Shown one piece after another: positions 1 to 9,180 of a DNA stretch of 64,000 bases (its first letter is position 1; each line of letters starts with the position of its first letter). This DNA is from Saonia flava (GTDB taxonomy: Bacteria > Bacteroidota > Bacteroidia > Flavobacteriales > Flavobacteriaceae), in the NCBI RefSeq assembly GCF_011927795.1, contig NZ_JAATJJ010000001.1, forward strand, positions 1,923,062 through 1,987,061, given 5' to 3'. The notes beneath the pieces were generated by a model. The model was not told the origin of the DNA and made no database searches. It saw only the letters and a list, made by a program, of their open reading frames with translations. Position numbers and translations under genes: made by a program.

Positions 1-67
1 AAGAACACACGTTATTGTAAGAAACTTTCATTTCTATAGGATAATACTTACGTAAATAGAAAAGCCG

Positions 68-75
68 TATCTTTG
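68..75 (+). promoter_or_regulatory. Candidate minus-7 box of the kinase/regulator operon
   Basis: TATCTTTG matches the Bacteroidota minus-7 consensus TAnnTTTG. Transcription would begin near 81, leaving a leader of about 33 nt before the TTG start at 115. No convincing minus-33 TTG lies at the usual distance, so this is a positional match only. Confidence 0.4.
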
Positions 76-114
76 TTTCTTAATAATAAGATTTATTCTT
101 AAATAAATTATTGT

Positions 115-2313
115 TTGAATACAAATATTTCAGAAGAACTTATTGCTCTGGCAACAGTTCCTGTTGCCCAGTTGGACTCCAACCTATGTTTTATAAATTA
201 CTCTCCAACATGGTTGATTCACTTTAATATTTCTGATACTAATATTATTGGCAAATATTATTTTGATGTGTTTTCTGATACTCCAATAGAAATCAATGAA
301 TTATTAACATTATGCCTTCAAGGACAAGAAAACACCAATCTTAAAGGGAAAAAATTTACTTTACCCAGTGGTAGAACACAGTGGTTAAAATGGAAAATGT
401 ATCCATGTAAAAATGATGCGGGAGAAGTTGACTCGATTTCGGTTATATTGGAAGATTTCACCAAAAAAAAACAACGTATTAATTTAGCCACACGAGCAGA
501 AAAAGTTGCCAATATTGGGGGGTGGCATGCTGATCTTTTGGACAATACTGTTTATTGGACAAGAAGAGCGAAACAAATTCATGAAGTTCCTTATGAGTTT
601 GTTCCCACACTTAATGAATGTATTGATTTCTACAAAATTGGAGAACATAGAAGTCGTATTAACAAAGCAATAAATACAGCAATCAATACTGGTAATCCTT
701 GGGATGAAGAAGCCATTCTTGTCACGGCAGAAGGAAAAGAAATCTGGGTAAGGGTTAAAGGAGAAGCTGAAACACATAATGGAAAAACCGTTAAATTATA
801 TGGAACTTTCCAAGATATAGATGATAAGAAGAAAATAGAATTAAAATATAGAGCAGTGGCCAAACGCCTAGAGCTTTCAACAAAGGCGGCCAAAATTGGG
901 ACTTGGGAATACAACATTCTTGACAAAACGGACACTTGGGATTCCAATATGTACAGTATTTATGAAGTTAATGAATTAGAAGACCAAGTTTTATATGATG
1001 TATGGAAAGAGAAAATTCACCCAGATGATTTCAAAAAAGTTGATGATGAAATGCAATTGGCCATAAAAAACGGCAAAAATGTAACTAGTGAATTTAGAAT
1101 CCAAACCGGCCATAATACTATAAAGTTTTTAAAATCAGTGGCCACTGTAGTAAAAAACCAAGAGGGCGTTCCTTCGCAGGTGGTTGGAGTAAATTGGGAT
1201 ATTACAGAGCAAAGATTGGCTCAGCAAAAACTTGAAAAAAGTAGGGAGTCCTTTAAATATGCTTTTGAACATTCTGCAATAGGCATGGCACTTGTTGGCC
1301 TGGATGGCAAATGGTTAGAAATAAACCAAAGTGTTTGCAATAGTTTGGGCTACTCAAAAGCTGAACTGTTAAAACTTACGTTCCAAGACATTACACACCC
1401 CAATGACTTGGAAAAAGATATAGAACTTCTAGAAGAAGTAATAAAAGGCAATAGAATAAGTTATCAAATAGATAAAAGATATTTTCATAAAAGAGGGGGA
1501 ATCGTGCATGCACTACTAACTGTTACTGCTGTAAAAAACTATGACGGTACCGTTTCTCATTTTATATCCCAAATTGTTGACCTAACTTCTAGGGTATACC
1601 AAGAAAACAAACTAAGAAGTTTGGTGGATGTTACTAGAAAACAAAATGAGAGTCTTTATAACTTTGCCCATATTGTATCCCACAACCTTAGATCACATTC
1701 CAGCAATTTATCAATGCTTAAGGATTTCTTGGACAAAGAGAAGGATGAAAAGGAAAAAGAAAACTTAATGAACATGTTGGGTAGTTCGGTAAACAGTCTT
1801 AGTGAAACGGTTGCCCATTTAAACGAGGTAGTACAAATAACAACCGACGTTAAAGTCAAAATGAGACGAATTTCGCTCTTAGAAGCAATTAATACCGTCC
1901 AAAAAAATATTAATGTCAACATTGCGGAACAAAATGCCAATGTAATTCTAAATATTGACGGAACACATTTTGTACATGTGGTCCCTGCTTATTTAGATAG
2001 TATTTTGCTTAATCTTTTCACCAATGCCCTTAAATATTCCTTCCCGAATAGAACACCAGTCTTGGAAATAAGTTCCAAAAATGTAGGGGGTAGAATTATA
2101 CTAGCTTTTAAAGATAATGGGTTGGGTATAGATTTAGACACACATGGCCCCAAAATGTTTGGCATGTACAAAACCTTTCACGCACATAAAGATGCTAAAG
2201 GAATTGGTCTGTTCATTACAAAGAACCAAATGATGTCCATGGGTGGAAAAATACATGTAGAAAGCGAGGTTAATGTAGGGACTACTTTTACATTAAGCTT
2301 TAATTCCAATTAA
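115..2313 (+). CDS. Multi-PAS sensor histidine kinase
   Basis: A soluble 732-residue histidine kinase with no signal peptide or membrane span. About four PAS-type sensor domains occupy roughly residues 10-115, 130-240, 250-365 and 378-495; the fourth contains HSAIGMALVGLDGKWLEIN, typical of PAS. The dimerisation helix carries the phospho-acceptor His523 in FAHIVSHNLRSH. The ATPase domain shows an N box (NLFTNALKYS, Asn637), DNGLGID and GIGLFITK. The start is TTG at 115: no ATG lies near, the first PAS strand begins only about ten residues in, and a TAnnTTTG box sits 40 nt upstream. The response regulator begins 13 bp downstream, so the two are probably co-transcribed partners. The stimulus is unknown; PAS domains often bind small ligands or sense redox state. 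Confidence 0.93.
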   Translation: MNTNISEELIALATVPVAQLDSNLCFINYSPTWLIHFNISDTNIIGKYYFDVFSDTPIEINELLTLCLQGQENTNLKGKKFTLPSGRTQWLKWKMYPCKNDAGEVDSISVILEDFTKKKQRINLATRAEKVANIGGWHADLLDNTVYWTRRAKQIHEVPYEFVPTLNECIDFYKIGEHRSRINKAINTAINTGNPWDEEAILVTAEGKEIWVRVKGEAETHNGKTVKLYGTFQDIDDKKKIELKYRAVAKRLELSTKAAKIGTWEYNILDKTDTWDSNMYSIYEVNELEDQVLYDVWKEKIHPDDFKKVDDEMQLAIKNGKNVTSEFRIQTGHNTIKFLKSVATVVKNQEGVPSQVVGVNWDITEQRLAQQKLEKSRESFKYAFEHSAIGMALVGLDGKWLEINQSVCNSLGYSKAELLKLTFQDITHPNDLEKDIELLEEVIKGNRISYQIDKRYFHKRGGIVHALLTVTAVKNYDGTVSHFISQIVDLTSRVYQENKLRSLVDVTRKQNESLYNFAHIVSHNLRSHSSNLSMLKDFLDKEKDEKEKENLMNMLGSSVNSLSETVAHLNEVVQITTDVKVKMRRISLLEAINTVQKNINVNIAEQNANVILNIDGTHFVHVVPAYLDSILLNLFTNALKYSFPNRTPVLEISSKNVGGRIILAFKDNGLGIDLDTHGPKMFGMYKTFHAHKDAKGIGLFITKNQMMSMGGKIHVESEVNVGTTFTLSFNSN

Positions 2314-2326
2314 AATATAAGGAAGA

Positions 2327-2737
2327 ATGACTATTGAAAATGTAAAAAATTGCTGTATCATAGATGACGACCCTATTTTTATATACGGCACTAAAAGACT
2401 AATGAAGGAAATAGAATTCTGTGAGAATTTCTTAATTTTCAATAATGGGAAAGAAGCAATAGAAGGCCTTGTAAATGACAATAAAAATGAAGGTGAGTTA
2501 CCCTGTCTTATTTTATTGGATCTAAATATGCCTGTTTTGAATGGTTGGGATTTTCTAGAGGCTATTTCCAAAATTAAAGATAAAAATATCACTAAAATCC
2601 CAATATTCATTATTACTTCTTCCATAGACCCTAGAGACTTGGAAAAAGTAAAAAATTATGCTTTTGTTCACGGTTACCTTACTAAGCCTATAACTTCAGA
2701 AGCCTTGGATGGCATTAAAAATACCCTAGACCTCTAA
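2327..2737 (+). CDS. Single-domain response regulator (CheY-like receiver)
   Basis: A 136-residue protein that is a receiver domain and nothing else. The acidic pocket is in CCIIDDDP, the phosphorylated Asp65 is in LILLDLNMP, the Thr/Ser switch is in FIITSS and the conserved Lys120 is in GYLTKPIT. No DNA-binding or enzymatic output domain is present, so it probably acts by protein-protein contact or passes phosphate on. It lies 13 bp after the multi-PAS kinase, its likely phosphodonor. Kinase/receiver pairs of this layout are common in Flavobacteriia. Confidence 0.93.
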   Translation: MTIENVKNCCIIDDDPIFIYGTKRLMKEIEFCENFLIFNNGKEAIEGLVNDNKNEGELPCLILLDLNMPVLNGWDFLEAISKIKDKNITKIPIFIITSSIDPRDLEKVKNYAFVHGYLTKPITSEALDGIKNTLDL

Positions 2738-2755
2738 CTTCTCGCTGTTATAGAT

Positions 2756-2806
2756 GTTTTGTTTAAAAACCCTAAGTTTTACCCTAGGGATTTTGTCTAA
2801 CAAAAC
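2756..2806. terminator. Hairpin between convergent genes
   Basis: Nested arms GTTTTGTT/AACAAAAC (2756-2763 and 2799-2806) enclose AAAA/TTTT and CCCTA/TAGGG pairs. It fills the gap between the response regulator (+) and the small membrane protein (-). Neither side has a strong T run, so termination is only likely. Confidence 0.4.
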
Positions 2807-2808
2807 AC

Positions 2809-2979
2809 TTAATCAAATATAAAGCCTGTGGAGACCCTATATATAAATCCGAAAAGGGCAAATACAAAAAGTGCCATGCATACCCAAAAATATACTTTAA
2901 ATGAATTTTCAAGAATTTTTTTCCCCAAATCCCTAAAGCTTGTACTGTAGATTTCTCTTAAAAGTAAAATTTGTTTCAT
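2809..2979 (-). CDS. Small single-pass membrane protein, DUF6747-like
   Basis: A 56-residue protein. A polar N-terminal half (LREIYSTSFRDLGKKILENS) is followed by one hydrophobic helix (about residues 30-47) and the tail YRVSTGFIFD. The layout and tail recall the small flavobacterial family DUF6747; that assignment is from memory. The reading frame extends upstream to 3042, but the ATG at 2979 gives a compact protein and leaves room for a promoter, so it is preferred. Upstream lie three phased direct repeats (3086-3137), a possible LytTR-type operator. Function unknown. Confidence 0.65.
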   Translation of the reverse strand: MKQILLLREIYSTSFRDLGKKILENSFKVYFWVCMALFVFALFGFIYRVSTGFIFD

Positions 2980-3085
2980 ATAATTTTTTGTTTGTTTAGA
3001 CACTGCAAATATGGTTTCCCATTCTGTCTTGGGCACAAACAATTAGATAATCGTATAAAAACCCCGATAAGCTGATCGTAGTTTC

Positions 3086-3137
3086 GGTCAGTGGCAGTTT
3101 GCTTTCGGTGAATGGTATTAGGTATGTTGGTGAGTGG
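3086..3137 (-). promoter_or_regulatory. Three phased direct repeats, LytTR-like operator candidate
   Basis: Read on the minus strand, CCACTCACCA, CCATTCACCG and CCACTGACCG recur at 22- and 21-bp intervals, two helical turns apart. Such spacing of roughly 9-10-bp direct repeats is typical of LytTR response-regulator sites. The array ends about 105 bp before the start of the small membrane protein and follows the DUF5689 gene. A weak CATATTTG minus-7 box lies at 3006-3013. Confidence 0.45.
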
Positions 3138-3204
3138 ATCGACAAAGTGTTAAGTTTTCTGGATATCCAAAAAACACAATGTTATATTTTGAACCTATAA
3201 TACC

Positions 3205-4557
3205 CTAATTTCTTATTCCAGGCGTAAAATCATCAGGAGCATTTTGTGGCAAATTGGTAGTTCCAGAATCTCCAGTGTCATTGAATATGGTCCATTCCGA
3301 AAAAGTATAGTTTGGATTTGCTTCTAAAATCAGGCTATTTCTTAACGCTCGTCCGTCCTCAAACTCATGATTGGTTCCCGAACCGTCTTCACCCACAATT
3401 CCAAAAGCATCAATTATAACTCCAAATGGATCTACCAACTCCAAATTGTCATCTCCATTAGAGTCGGCAGGACTGTTTGTTGAAACGCCCATATCTGGAG
3501 CAAAACCATAGACTGTTTCAAATTCCATTGCATTGGGTGAGATTACAAAGGTGTTTCCCGCCATAACACTGTAACCCGATAAGTCTATTGTAGAGCTAAT
3601 TTCTGCATTTGCATTGGTATACCGCCTAAATACCCATCCTTTTAATGATATGTCTTGGTTTGAAGCATTAAACAGCTCCACAAAACGAGCCCCTGTATTA
3701 TTGTTAGGGTCCGCCAACTCTGAAATAAATAATTGGTTGGATGTTACCTTATCTGGGGGACAACGTTCGCTATCAAAAATTATGTCCTGGATTTTTCTAA
3801 CTATTAGTTTAAATTCATCATTTTCTTTTGTTAATACTGCTTGTATAGTGCCATTTTCATCTGGTAATATTTCTGCCCGAAAATCTGAATAACCACTATT
3901 TACCATTACTATTTCATTCCCATCACAATCCTTTAGAGTTCGTTCGGTTTCCTCTTCTGGATCTGCATAAGGAAAGCCCCTTTCTTCTTCAATAACTTCT
4001 AAATCATCTATCTCCACCAATGTGTTTACCATATTATCTTGTAAGTCCTCAATTTTAACTAGCTTCGGCTTTACATTTACCGGCTCATCGCAACTCAAAA
4101 AAATATGTTGCGAAACAATAGATGATGGTAAGCGCCCAACCGATTCATTTCCAAAGGCGGTAAAGACCCCTCCCACCTTAAATACTCCTTTTGATTGACC
4201 TAAGTATAACCCTTTCAGCTTTATAAAAATTTTACTCCCAACTTGATAAAATAAATAGGAATCCCTAACATCTATTTCTATTTGAAAACCTTCAGTGGGA
4301 TTAATAGGACTATCTTGAATGTGAAGTGTCCCAAATATATTCCCTGCCTTATCAGATGAAATAACATACCCTTCAATAATTAAGTCTTCATGTATTTGGA
4401 TAAGCTCATCAACATACAGGTTCTTTATATTTGAAAACGTAGTATTGGCTTGTAAATCAATTATACAAGATAATTCTGGCGCATCAAAAGTTTTGTCTTT
4501 AACACATGATACCAGTATTAAACAGAAAAGTGGAATATGTATTTTATTTTTAATCAT
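3205..4557 (-). CDS. DUF5689 / lamin-tail domain lipoprotein
   Basis: A 450-residue surface lipoprotein. The N-terminus MIKNKIHIPLFCLILVSC is a lipoprotein signal with Cys18 as the lipidated residue. A DUF5689 region (about 35-270) has the OB-fold-like pattern of short beta strands (IIEGYVISSDKAGNIFGTL-type). A lamin-tail (LTD) domain (about 278-420) follows, beginning LFISELADPNNNTGARFVEL. It lies 92 bp after the TonB-dependent receptor on the same strand, with a secreted nuclease divergent from the receptor. LTD domains are frequent on extracellular nucleases and surface proteins, so a role in binding or processing extracellular nucleic acid or phosphate esters for import by the receptor is plausible. 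That role is inference from context. Confidence 0.85.
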   Translation of the reverse strand: MIKNKIHIPLFCLILVSCVKDKTFDAPELSCIIDLQANTTFSNIKNLYVDELIQIHEDLIIEGYVISSDKAGNIFGTLHIQDSPINPTEGFQIEIDVRDSYLFYQVGSKIFIKLKGLYLGQSKGVFKVGGVFTAFGNESVGRLPSSIVSQHIFLSCDEPVNVKPKLVKIEDLQDNMVNTLVEIDDLEVIEEERGFPYADPEEETERTLKDCDGNEIVMVNSGYSDFRAEILPDENGTIQAVLTKENDEFKLIVRKIQDIIFDSERCPPDKVTSNQLFISELADPNNNTGARFVELFNASNQDISLKGWVFRRYTNANAEISSTIDLSGYSVMAGNTFVISPNAMEFETVYGFAPDMGVSTNSPADSNGDDNLELVDPFGVIIDAFGIVGEDGSGTNHEFEDGRALRNSLILEANPNYTFSEWTIFNDTGDSGTTNLPQNAPDDFTPGIRN

Positions 4558-4648
4558 TCCTTAAAATATTCTATTACCATCATTTCGAGTGAAACAAGAA
4601 ATCTAAAATTTTATCAGATTTCTCCCTTTGGTCGAAATGACATTTTGT

Positions 4649-7382
4649 TTAAAAACTCACTGCCAAGTTTAAAAAATAAGTTCTTCCGTACCCATACCAA
4701 TATTTTGGAGCAAAAGATGGCGTGCCACTTAAATTATCTTGTTGCATCTGCCCAAAATTTCCATTTCTGCTCTGCTCATATCCCCCAGTTCTGAAAATCG
4801 TATCAAAAACATTGTTCACACTTATAAATACACTTATATATTTACCATTCAACAACCACGATTTTCCCCCAACCAAATTCAATAAATAAAAATTATCCAG
4901 CTTTTTTTGCGCAAGCAATCTGTTTACATTTTCGTCTGTTGCATTGGGGAAAGGTTCTCCTGTTTCTGGATTTAAATAAAAGCTATGGGTTCTAATAATA
5001 GTAGAAATATTGGCATAATTATTCGCCAGATAATTGGTTGTTGCTCCCATCCACCAATATTTTGGGTCACGATATTCCACCCCAAAAGCCATTGCTTTCT
5101 GTGGTCCCTGTGCCAACCTGTAGTCCTTGATATGTGCAATTCCTAAATCTATACTCCCTTCTGGGTTAATTAAATCCTCAACGGCCCCTGCCGTATCAAA
5201 ATTAATACTGACCGATGGGTCGCTGGCATAAAGATATTTTGAAATCGAAGCAACAGCAGACAACTTTACGCTGGATGAAACCTGATACTCCAACCCAACC
5301 TCAGTTCCCATATGTAATTTATCTAAATCTGTAATTACTTCCTGCACAAAATCAGAACCCACTCCGGCGTCAACAAAGAAGTAATTTACATCTGTTGTGT
5401 TTTGAAACCGAGTATAAAACCCTGTTACTCTTCCTGTGAGTTTTGAAAGTCGAATAAGATAATTTATATCTGTTGTTGAAATTTTTTCACTTTGAATGTT
5501 AGGCACTATAGCATTATTTTCTCTAGGGTTTATAAACACATTCTGAATGGTTGGCGCTCTATTAAGCAAAGCTCCATTTAAAGTTAACCAATGTCTCCCT
5601 GTAATTTTATATTCCAATCCGCTCTTTATTCCAAAATTGGAAAAGTTGACCTTTTCACTTTTACCAAATGAATTTGAAAAACGTTCATTTAAAAATAAAC
5701 CCTTCCTTTCATAATTGATGTTGGAGTAATTCCCTGCCAAAAATGCATTCCAAGTACTACCGCTGTACCGCAACTGAGAAAAGACATCAAAATCTGTAGC
5801 GTTCATTTTATAATGGTAATTAAATTGTTCTTTTTCAAATTTATTTATAGCACTATAAACATCATTGAGCGTATCGGAAAACGGGTCTATATCTTCATGA
5901 AATTCAGCCCCCAACAAGTCCTGGATTTCTGCATAGTTGTCCGACTCCAGTTTTTTTAAATGTTCCACCAAAATCAAATTTAAATTTATCACTCATGGTC
6001 AAATTAAAAATGCTATTTACTGTTAACTGACTATCATCTACTGTATCATCATATAGAACATAGCTAGCCTTTCCATTATTCGATTCATTTTGATTAGCGA
6101 TATAGTTATTTTCCCAATTCAATTGGGGTTCGTTCAAAAACCCATCCTTTGCGAGGTTGGCACCTATAAAATTTGCTCCTATGGAACTGTTAATACTAAA
6201 ACTAGGTAGATATCGATAATAAGTTGGGTCTGGATTAGGCGCATTATAATATCCAATTCTGCTTCGTGCATGTGTACCCGTTTGATATGCAATTCCCGTA
6301 TTTATATTAAAATTATTTGATTTGTAATAGTGGTTGAACATCAATATTGGCTCCTGAATTTTACGTTCCCTTGAATTTCTAATTTTTCCATTTTGCATAC
6401 CCCAATAAGGATTATATTTTCGGCCAACCAATTCAAAAACTTCTTCTGTTAAAGCAGAAGAACGTCCTCTTCTATTAGAAGCTAAAATAGAAGTGAGAAC
6501 AATAGAATGTTTTGGATTAAATTGATATTCCAATGTTCCAAAAAATGAGTACGCATCATATAAAGTTCCATTAATATACCCCTCTTTTGCCCATCTTCTG
6601 GAGCTAGAAAACGTATAGGCCAATCCGTTTTTACTTAATCCAGAGCTATATGTCGCCATCAACCTACCTGCATAGGTTCTATTGGAATAAGATGTTGATA
6701 CCCTAGTACCTGGCCTCAATCCGGATGGACGCATATCAATATTGGTCGTTCCCAAGATTCCTCCAAAATTATAATCAGATGCACTTAATCCATTACTAAA
6801 TTCTTGATTTCTGGTTACATCATTTAATCCTCCCCAATTATTCCATTGTGGTCGACCATCAAATTGTTTGTTCATAGAAATTCCATTAATGAGCACTTTT
6901 CCATTTTGAGAATCATACCCTCGTACCCTAAAAAATGCCTGCCCAAAATCGAAAGCGGCCCTATTTAGAAAAACATCTTTTGTAGCCTGTAATAAGCCAG
7001 AAGACATTGAAACACTTTCATCATCTGATAAATCTGCATCTGTTAGAGTAATAAGATTATCTGCTTTTTCCACAGTAATATCTCTTTCCAAATAAAGAGA
7101 GCCTATTTTCAATGTCTGTCCATTGAGCACTATAGGAATTCTTTTTGGAATAAAGTCCTTGATGACAACTTGTAGGACAAATTCCCCTGTCAGAACAGTC
7201 TCTAAAACAAAACTACCATTAGGATCTGTACTTGTAGAAAATTGAGTTCCTTCAATAGAAATCTGGCCATTGGGAATACCAGATTTAGTTTGCTCATTAA
7301 GAATTTGACCAGTTATCCTATAGACTTCTTGAGCTATAGCTACATTGGTAAACAAAAAAATAAAGAGGAAATATTTTCGCAT
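4649..7382 (-). pseudogene. TonB-dependent receptor, split by a +1 frameshift
   Basis: An outer-membrane receptor in two overlapping frames: N-terminal part 5904-7382 (ATG 7382, signal peptide MRKYFLFIFLFTNVAIAQ, carboxypeptidase-like domain about 20-110, plug domain, first barrel strands) and C-terminal part 4649-5992 (remaining barrel, ending YFLNLAVSF with a terminal aromatic). The frame breaks at a 7-A run (minus strand, 5957-5951). With six A the protein reads on from GGTFKK into LESDNYAEIQDLLG and would be about 911 residues, normal for the family. All other parts look intact, so this is a recent mutation, a sequencing error, or a slippage/phase-variable site. It forms a unit with the DUF5689 lipoprotein; the likely substrate is a product of the divergent nuclease/phosphatase (inference). 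Confidence 0.85.
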
Positions 7383-7452
7383 TAAAACATTAATATCCAA
7401 AGCAATCTAAGATAAATAAGTATAAAATTGACATTGGAATGTAAAAAATTTC

Positions 7453-7495
7453 TTCCAAAATATTTATTGCTAAAAAAATTAAAAGTATTTTGGAA
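7453..7495. promoter_or_regulatory. Inverted-repeat operator candidate in divergent promoter
   Basis: Perfect 10-bp arms TTCCAAAATA (7453-7462) and TATTTTGGAA (7486-7495) are separated by 23 AT-rich bases, so the half-sites are about three helical turns apart. They lie between the receptor/lipoprotein pair and the divergent nuclease, where one regulator could control both. The right arm overlaps a possible TTG start of the nuclease and favours the ATG at 7514. Confidence 0.35.
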
Positions 7496-7513
7496 CCTCC
7501 ATTTACTATATAT

Positions 7514-8554
7514 ATGTTCCTGAAAATTAGTTTATCATTTATTCTTTTTCTTTGTTTACACTGTGGCCATTCCCAAGAAAAATATAAGGTTAGAACCATT
7601 GCTTTTTATAATGTTGAAAATCTGTTTGACACACTGAACGATTCCCTTACTTTTGATGATGACCGTACACCATTGGGCAAGGACAATTGGACTTTGGAAA
7701 GGTATAATCAAAAACTAACCAATATATCTAAAGTCCTTTCTGAAATTGGTTTAGAGACTACAAAAACATCACCAGATATTATTGGTCTTTGTGAGGTTGA
7801 AAACAAACAAGTGATTGAAGACTTGATAAACCATCCCAACTTAAAGAATAAAGATTATGGTATAATTCATTATGACTCTCCTGATGAAAGAGGAATAGAT
7901 GTTGCCTTTTTATACAAAAAATCGGTCTTTGTACCTTCTTCTTTTAAAAGTCATAGGCTCTTGCTTAGCAATAATGAAGGTTTTAGAGACTACACCAGAG
8001 ACCAGTTAATTGTTGGTGGCTTTCTGGACAATGAAGAATTCTATTTTATAGTAAACCATTGGCCTTCCAGAAGTGGTGGTGAAACCCGCAGCAAGCCAAA
8101 TAGGTTGGCGGCGGCCAAACTCAATAAAAGAATTATAGATTCTATTAGAAAAGTAGATATTGATTCAAAAATAATAAGCATGGGTGATTTAAATGATGAC
8201 CCCATAGATGATAGTCTTACTAAAATCTTACATTCCAAAGGTAAAAAGAGAAAACTGGACAGTTTGAGTCTTTTTAACCCAATGGAAAAATTATATAAAA
8301 AAGGTGTGGGTTCCTTGGCTTACCGTGACAAGTGGAATCTATTTGATCAGATTTTCTTTACTCCTAATGTACTGGATCCTGGGAACAATTCTTATACCTT
8401 TTGGAAAGCAGGTGTTTTTAATCCACCCTATATAAAAACTTCATCTGGAAAATACAAAGGCTATCCTTTTAGGAGTTATGCAGGTGGAAGCTATACCGGA
8501 GGGTATAGCGACCATTTTCCAGTTTACCTTTTTTTAATTAGAAAAACAGAATAA
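7514..8554 (+). CDS. Secreted endonuclease/exonuclease/phosphatase-family protein
   Basis: A 346-residue exported member of the EEP superfamily, Mg2+-dependent phosphodiesterases of the DNase I fold. The signal peptide is MFLKISLSFILFLCLHCGHSQ. Family motifs in order: IAFYNVENLFD, DIIGLCEVENKQV (metal-binding Glu), DVAFLYKK, FIVNHWPSRSGG (catalytic His), ISMGDLNDDP (Asp/Asn pair) and the final GGYSDHFPVYL (Asp-His pair). The frame runs back to a TTG at 7490, but the ATG at 7514 places the signal peptide at the very N-terminus. Divergent from the TonB receptor/DUF5689 pair. Likely hydrolyses extracellular DNA, RNA or phosphodiesters; the exact substrate is not visible. Confidence 0.88.
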   Translation: MFLKISLSFILFLCLHCGHSQEKYKVRTIAFYNVENLFDTLNDSLTFDDDRTPLGKDNWTLERYNQKLTNISKVLSEIGLETTKTSPDIIGLCEVENKQVIEDLINHPNLKNKDYGIIHYDSPDERGIDVAFLYKKSVFVPSSFKSHRLLLSNNEGFRDYTRDQLIVGGFLDNEEFYFIVNHWPSRSGGETRSKPNRLAAAKLNKRIIDSIRKVDIDSKIISMGDLNDDPIDDSLTKILHSKGKKRKLDSLSLFNPMEKLYKKGVGSLAYRDKWNLFDQIFFTPNVLDPGNNSYTFWKAGVFNPPYIKTSSGKYKGYPFRSYAGGSYTGGYSDHFPVYLFLIRKTE

Positions 8555-8557
8555 GAA

Positions 8558-9157
8558 TTATTGAGGTGCATGAAGCAATTTAATATTCCTCCATTTTACC
8601 TTAATACCGCCCCCATCATGAATTTGTAAGGCAACGGAGCCTTCGCCTTCGCCTATTTTTTCATCTGTTATAGTAACCATTTCTGTACCATTTAGCCAAG
8701 AAGTCAAAGTGTCACCTTCCAAACGTATTTTCATTTGGTTCCATTCTCCCATTTTAAGGGCCTTATCCTTTTCTGGGTCTGGCTTTATTAACCATCCTCT
8801 TCCATAGGACTCATAAACTCCCCCTGTATCATGTCCTGGTGGTGCTACCTCAACTTGCCAACCACTTACTTTTGTGCCATCAACGGTAGAGCGTATAAAT
8901 ACGCCACTATTGCCATTTGCCTCCTGTTTAAACTCTAAAGTAAGTACAAAATCCTTATAATGTTCATTAGTCGCCAAATATCCGTATTGTTTATCTGGAC
9001 CACTTTCACATATTAATAGACCATCTTCCACATACCATTTTTCTGTTCCATAGACCGTCCAACCTGTTAAATCCTTGCCATTGAACAATGATTTTTCTTG
9101 CGCATTTACGGATAAAGAGAAAAAAACTGCAAGTGTAAATAAGATAAGATTTTTCAT
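8558..9157 (-). CDS. Secreted DUF1080 (3-keto-disaccharide hydrolase-like) protein
   Basis: A 199-residue exported protein with signal peptide MKNLILFTLAVFFSLSVNAQ followed by one DUF1080 domain, a concanavalin-like beta sandwich. Typical segments are SLFNGKDLTGWTVYG, VEDGLLICESG, FVLTLEFKQEANGNSGVFIRS, GWQVEVAPPGHDTGGVYES and ALQIHDGGGIKVKWRNIKL. The family includes 3-ketoglycoside hydrolases and surface glycan-binding proteins. Its 3' end meets the nuclease gene with a 3-bp gap. The membrane protein at 9181 lies just upstream on the same strand. No 3-keto-sugar dehydrogenase lies nearby, so the substrate is open. Confidence 0.9.
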   Translation of the reverse strand: MKNLILFTLAVFFSLSVNAQEKSLFNGKDLTGWTVYGTEKWYVEDGLLICESGPDKQYGYLATNEHYKDFVLTLEFKQEANGNSGVFIRSTVDGTKVSGWQVEVAPPGHDTGGVYESYGRGWLIKPDPEKDKALKMGEWNQMKIRLEGDTLTSWLNGTEMVTITDEKIGEGEGSVALQIHDGGGIKVKWRNIKLLHAPQ

Positions 9158-9180
9158 TTATAAAGTATATTTTAAATTAA

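Noticed and set aside
3086-3137. CRISPR-like repeat array
   Set aside because: Units are only about 10 bp, imperfect, and number three; no cas genes in the window.
4537-4794. Plus-strand frame across the gap between the DUF5689 and receptor genes
   Set aside because: Mostly antisense to both genes; the composition is not protein-like.
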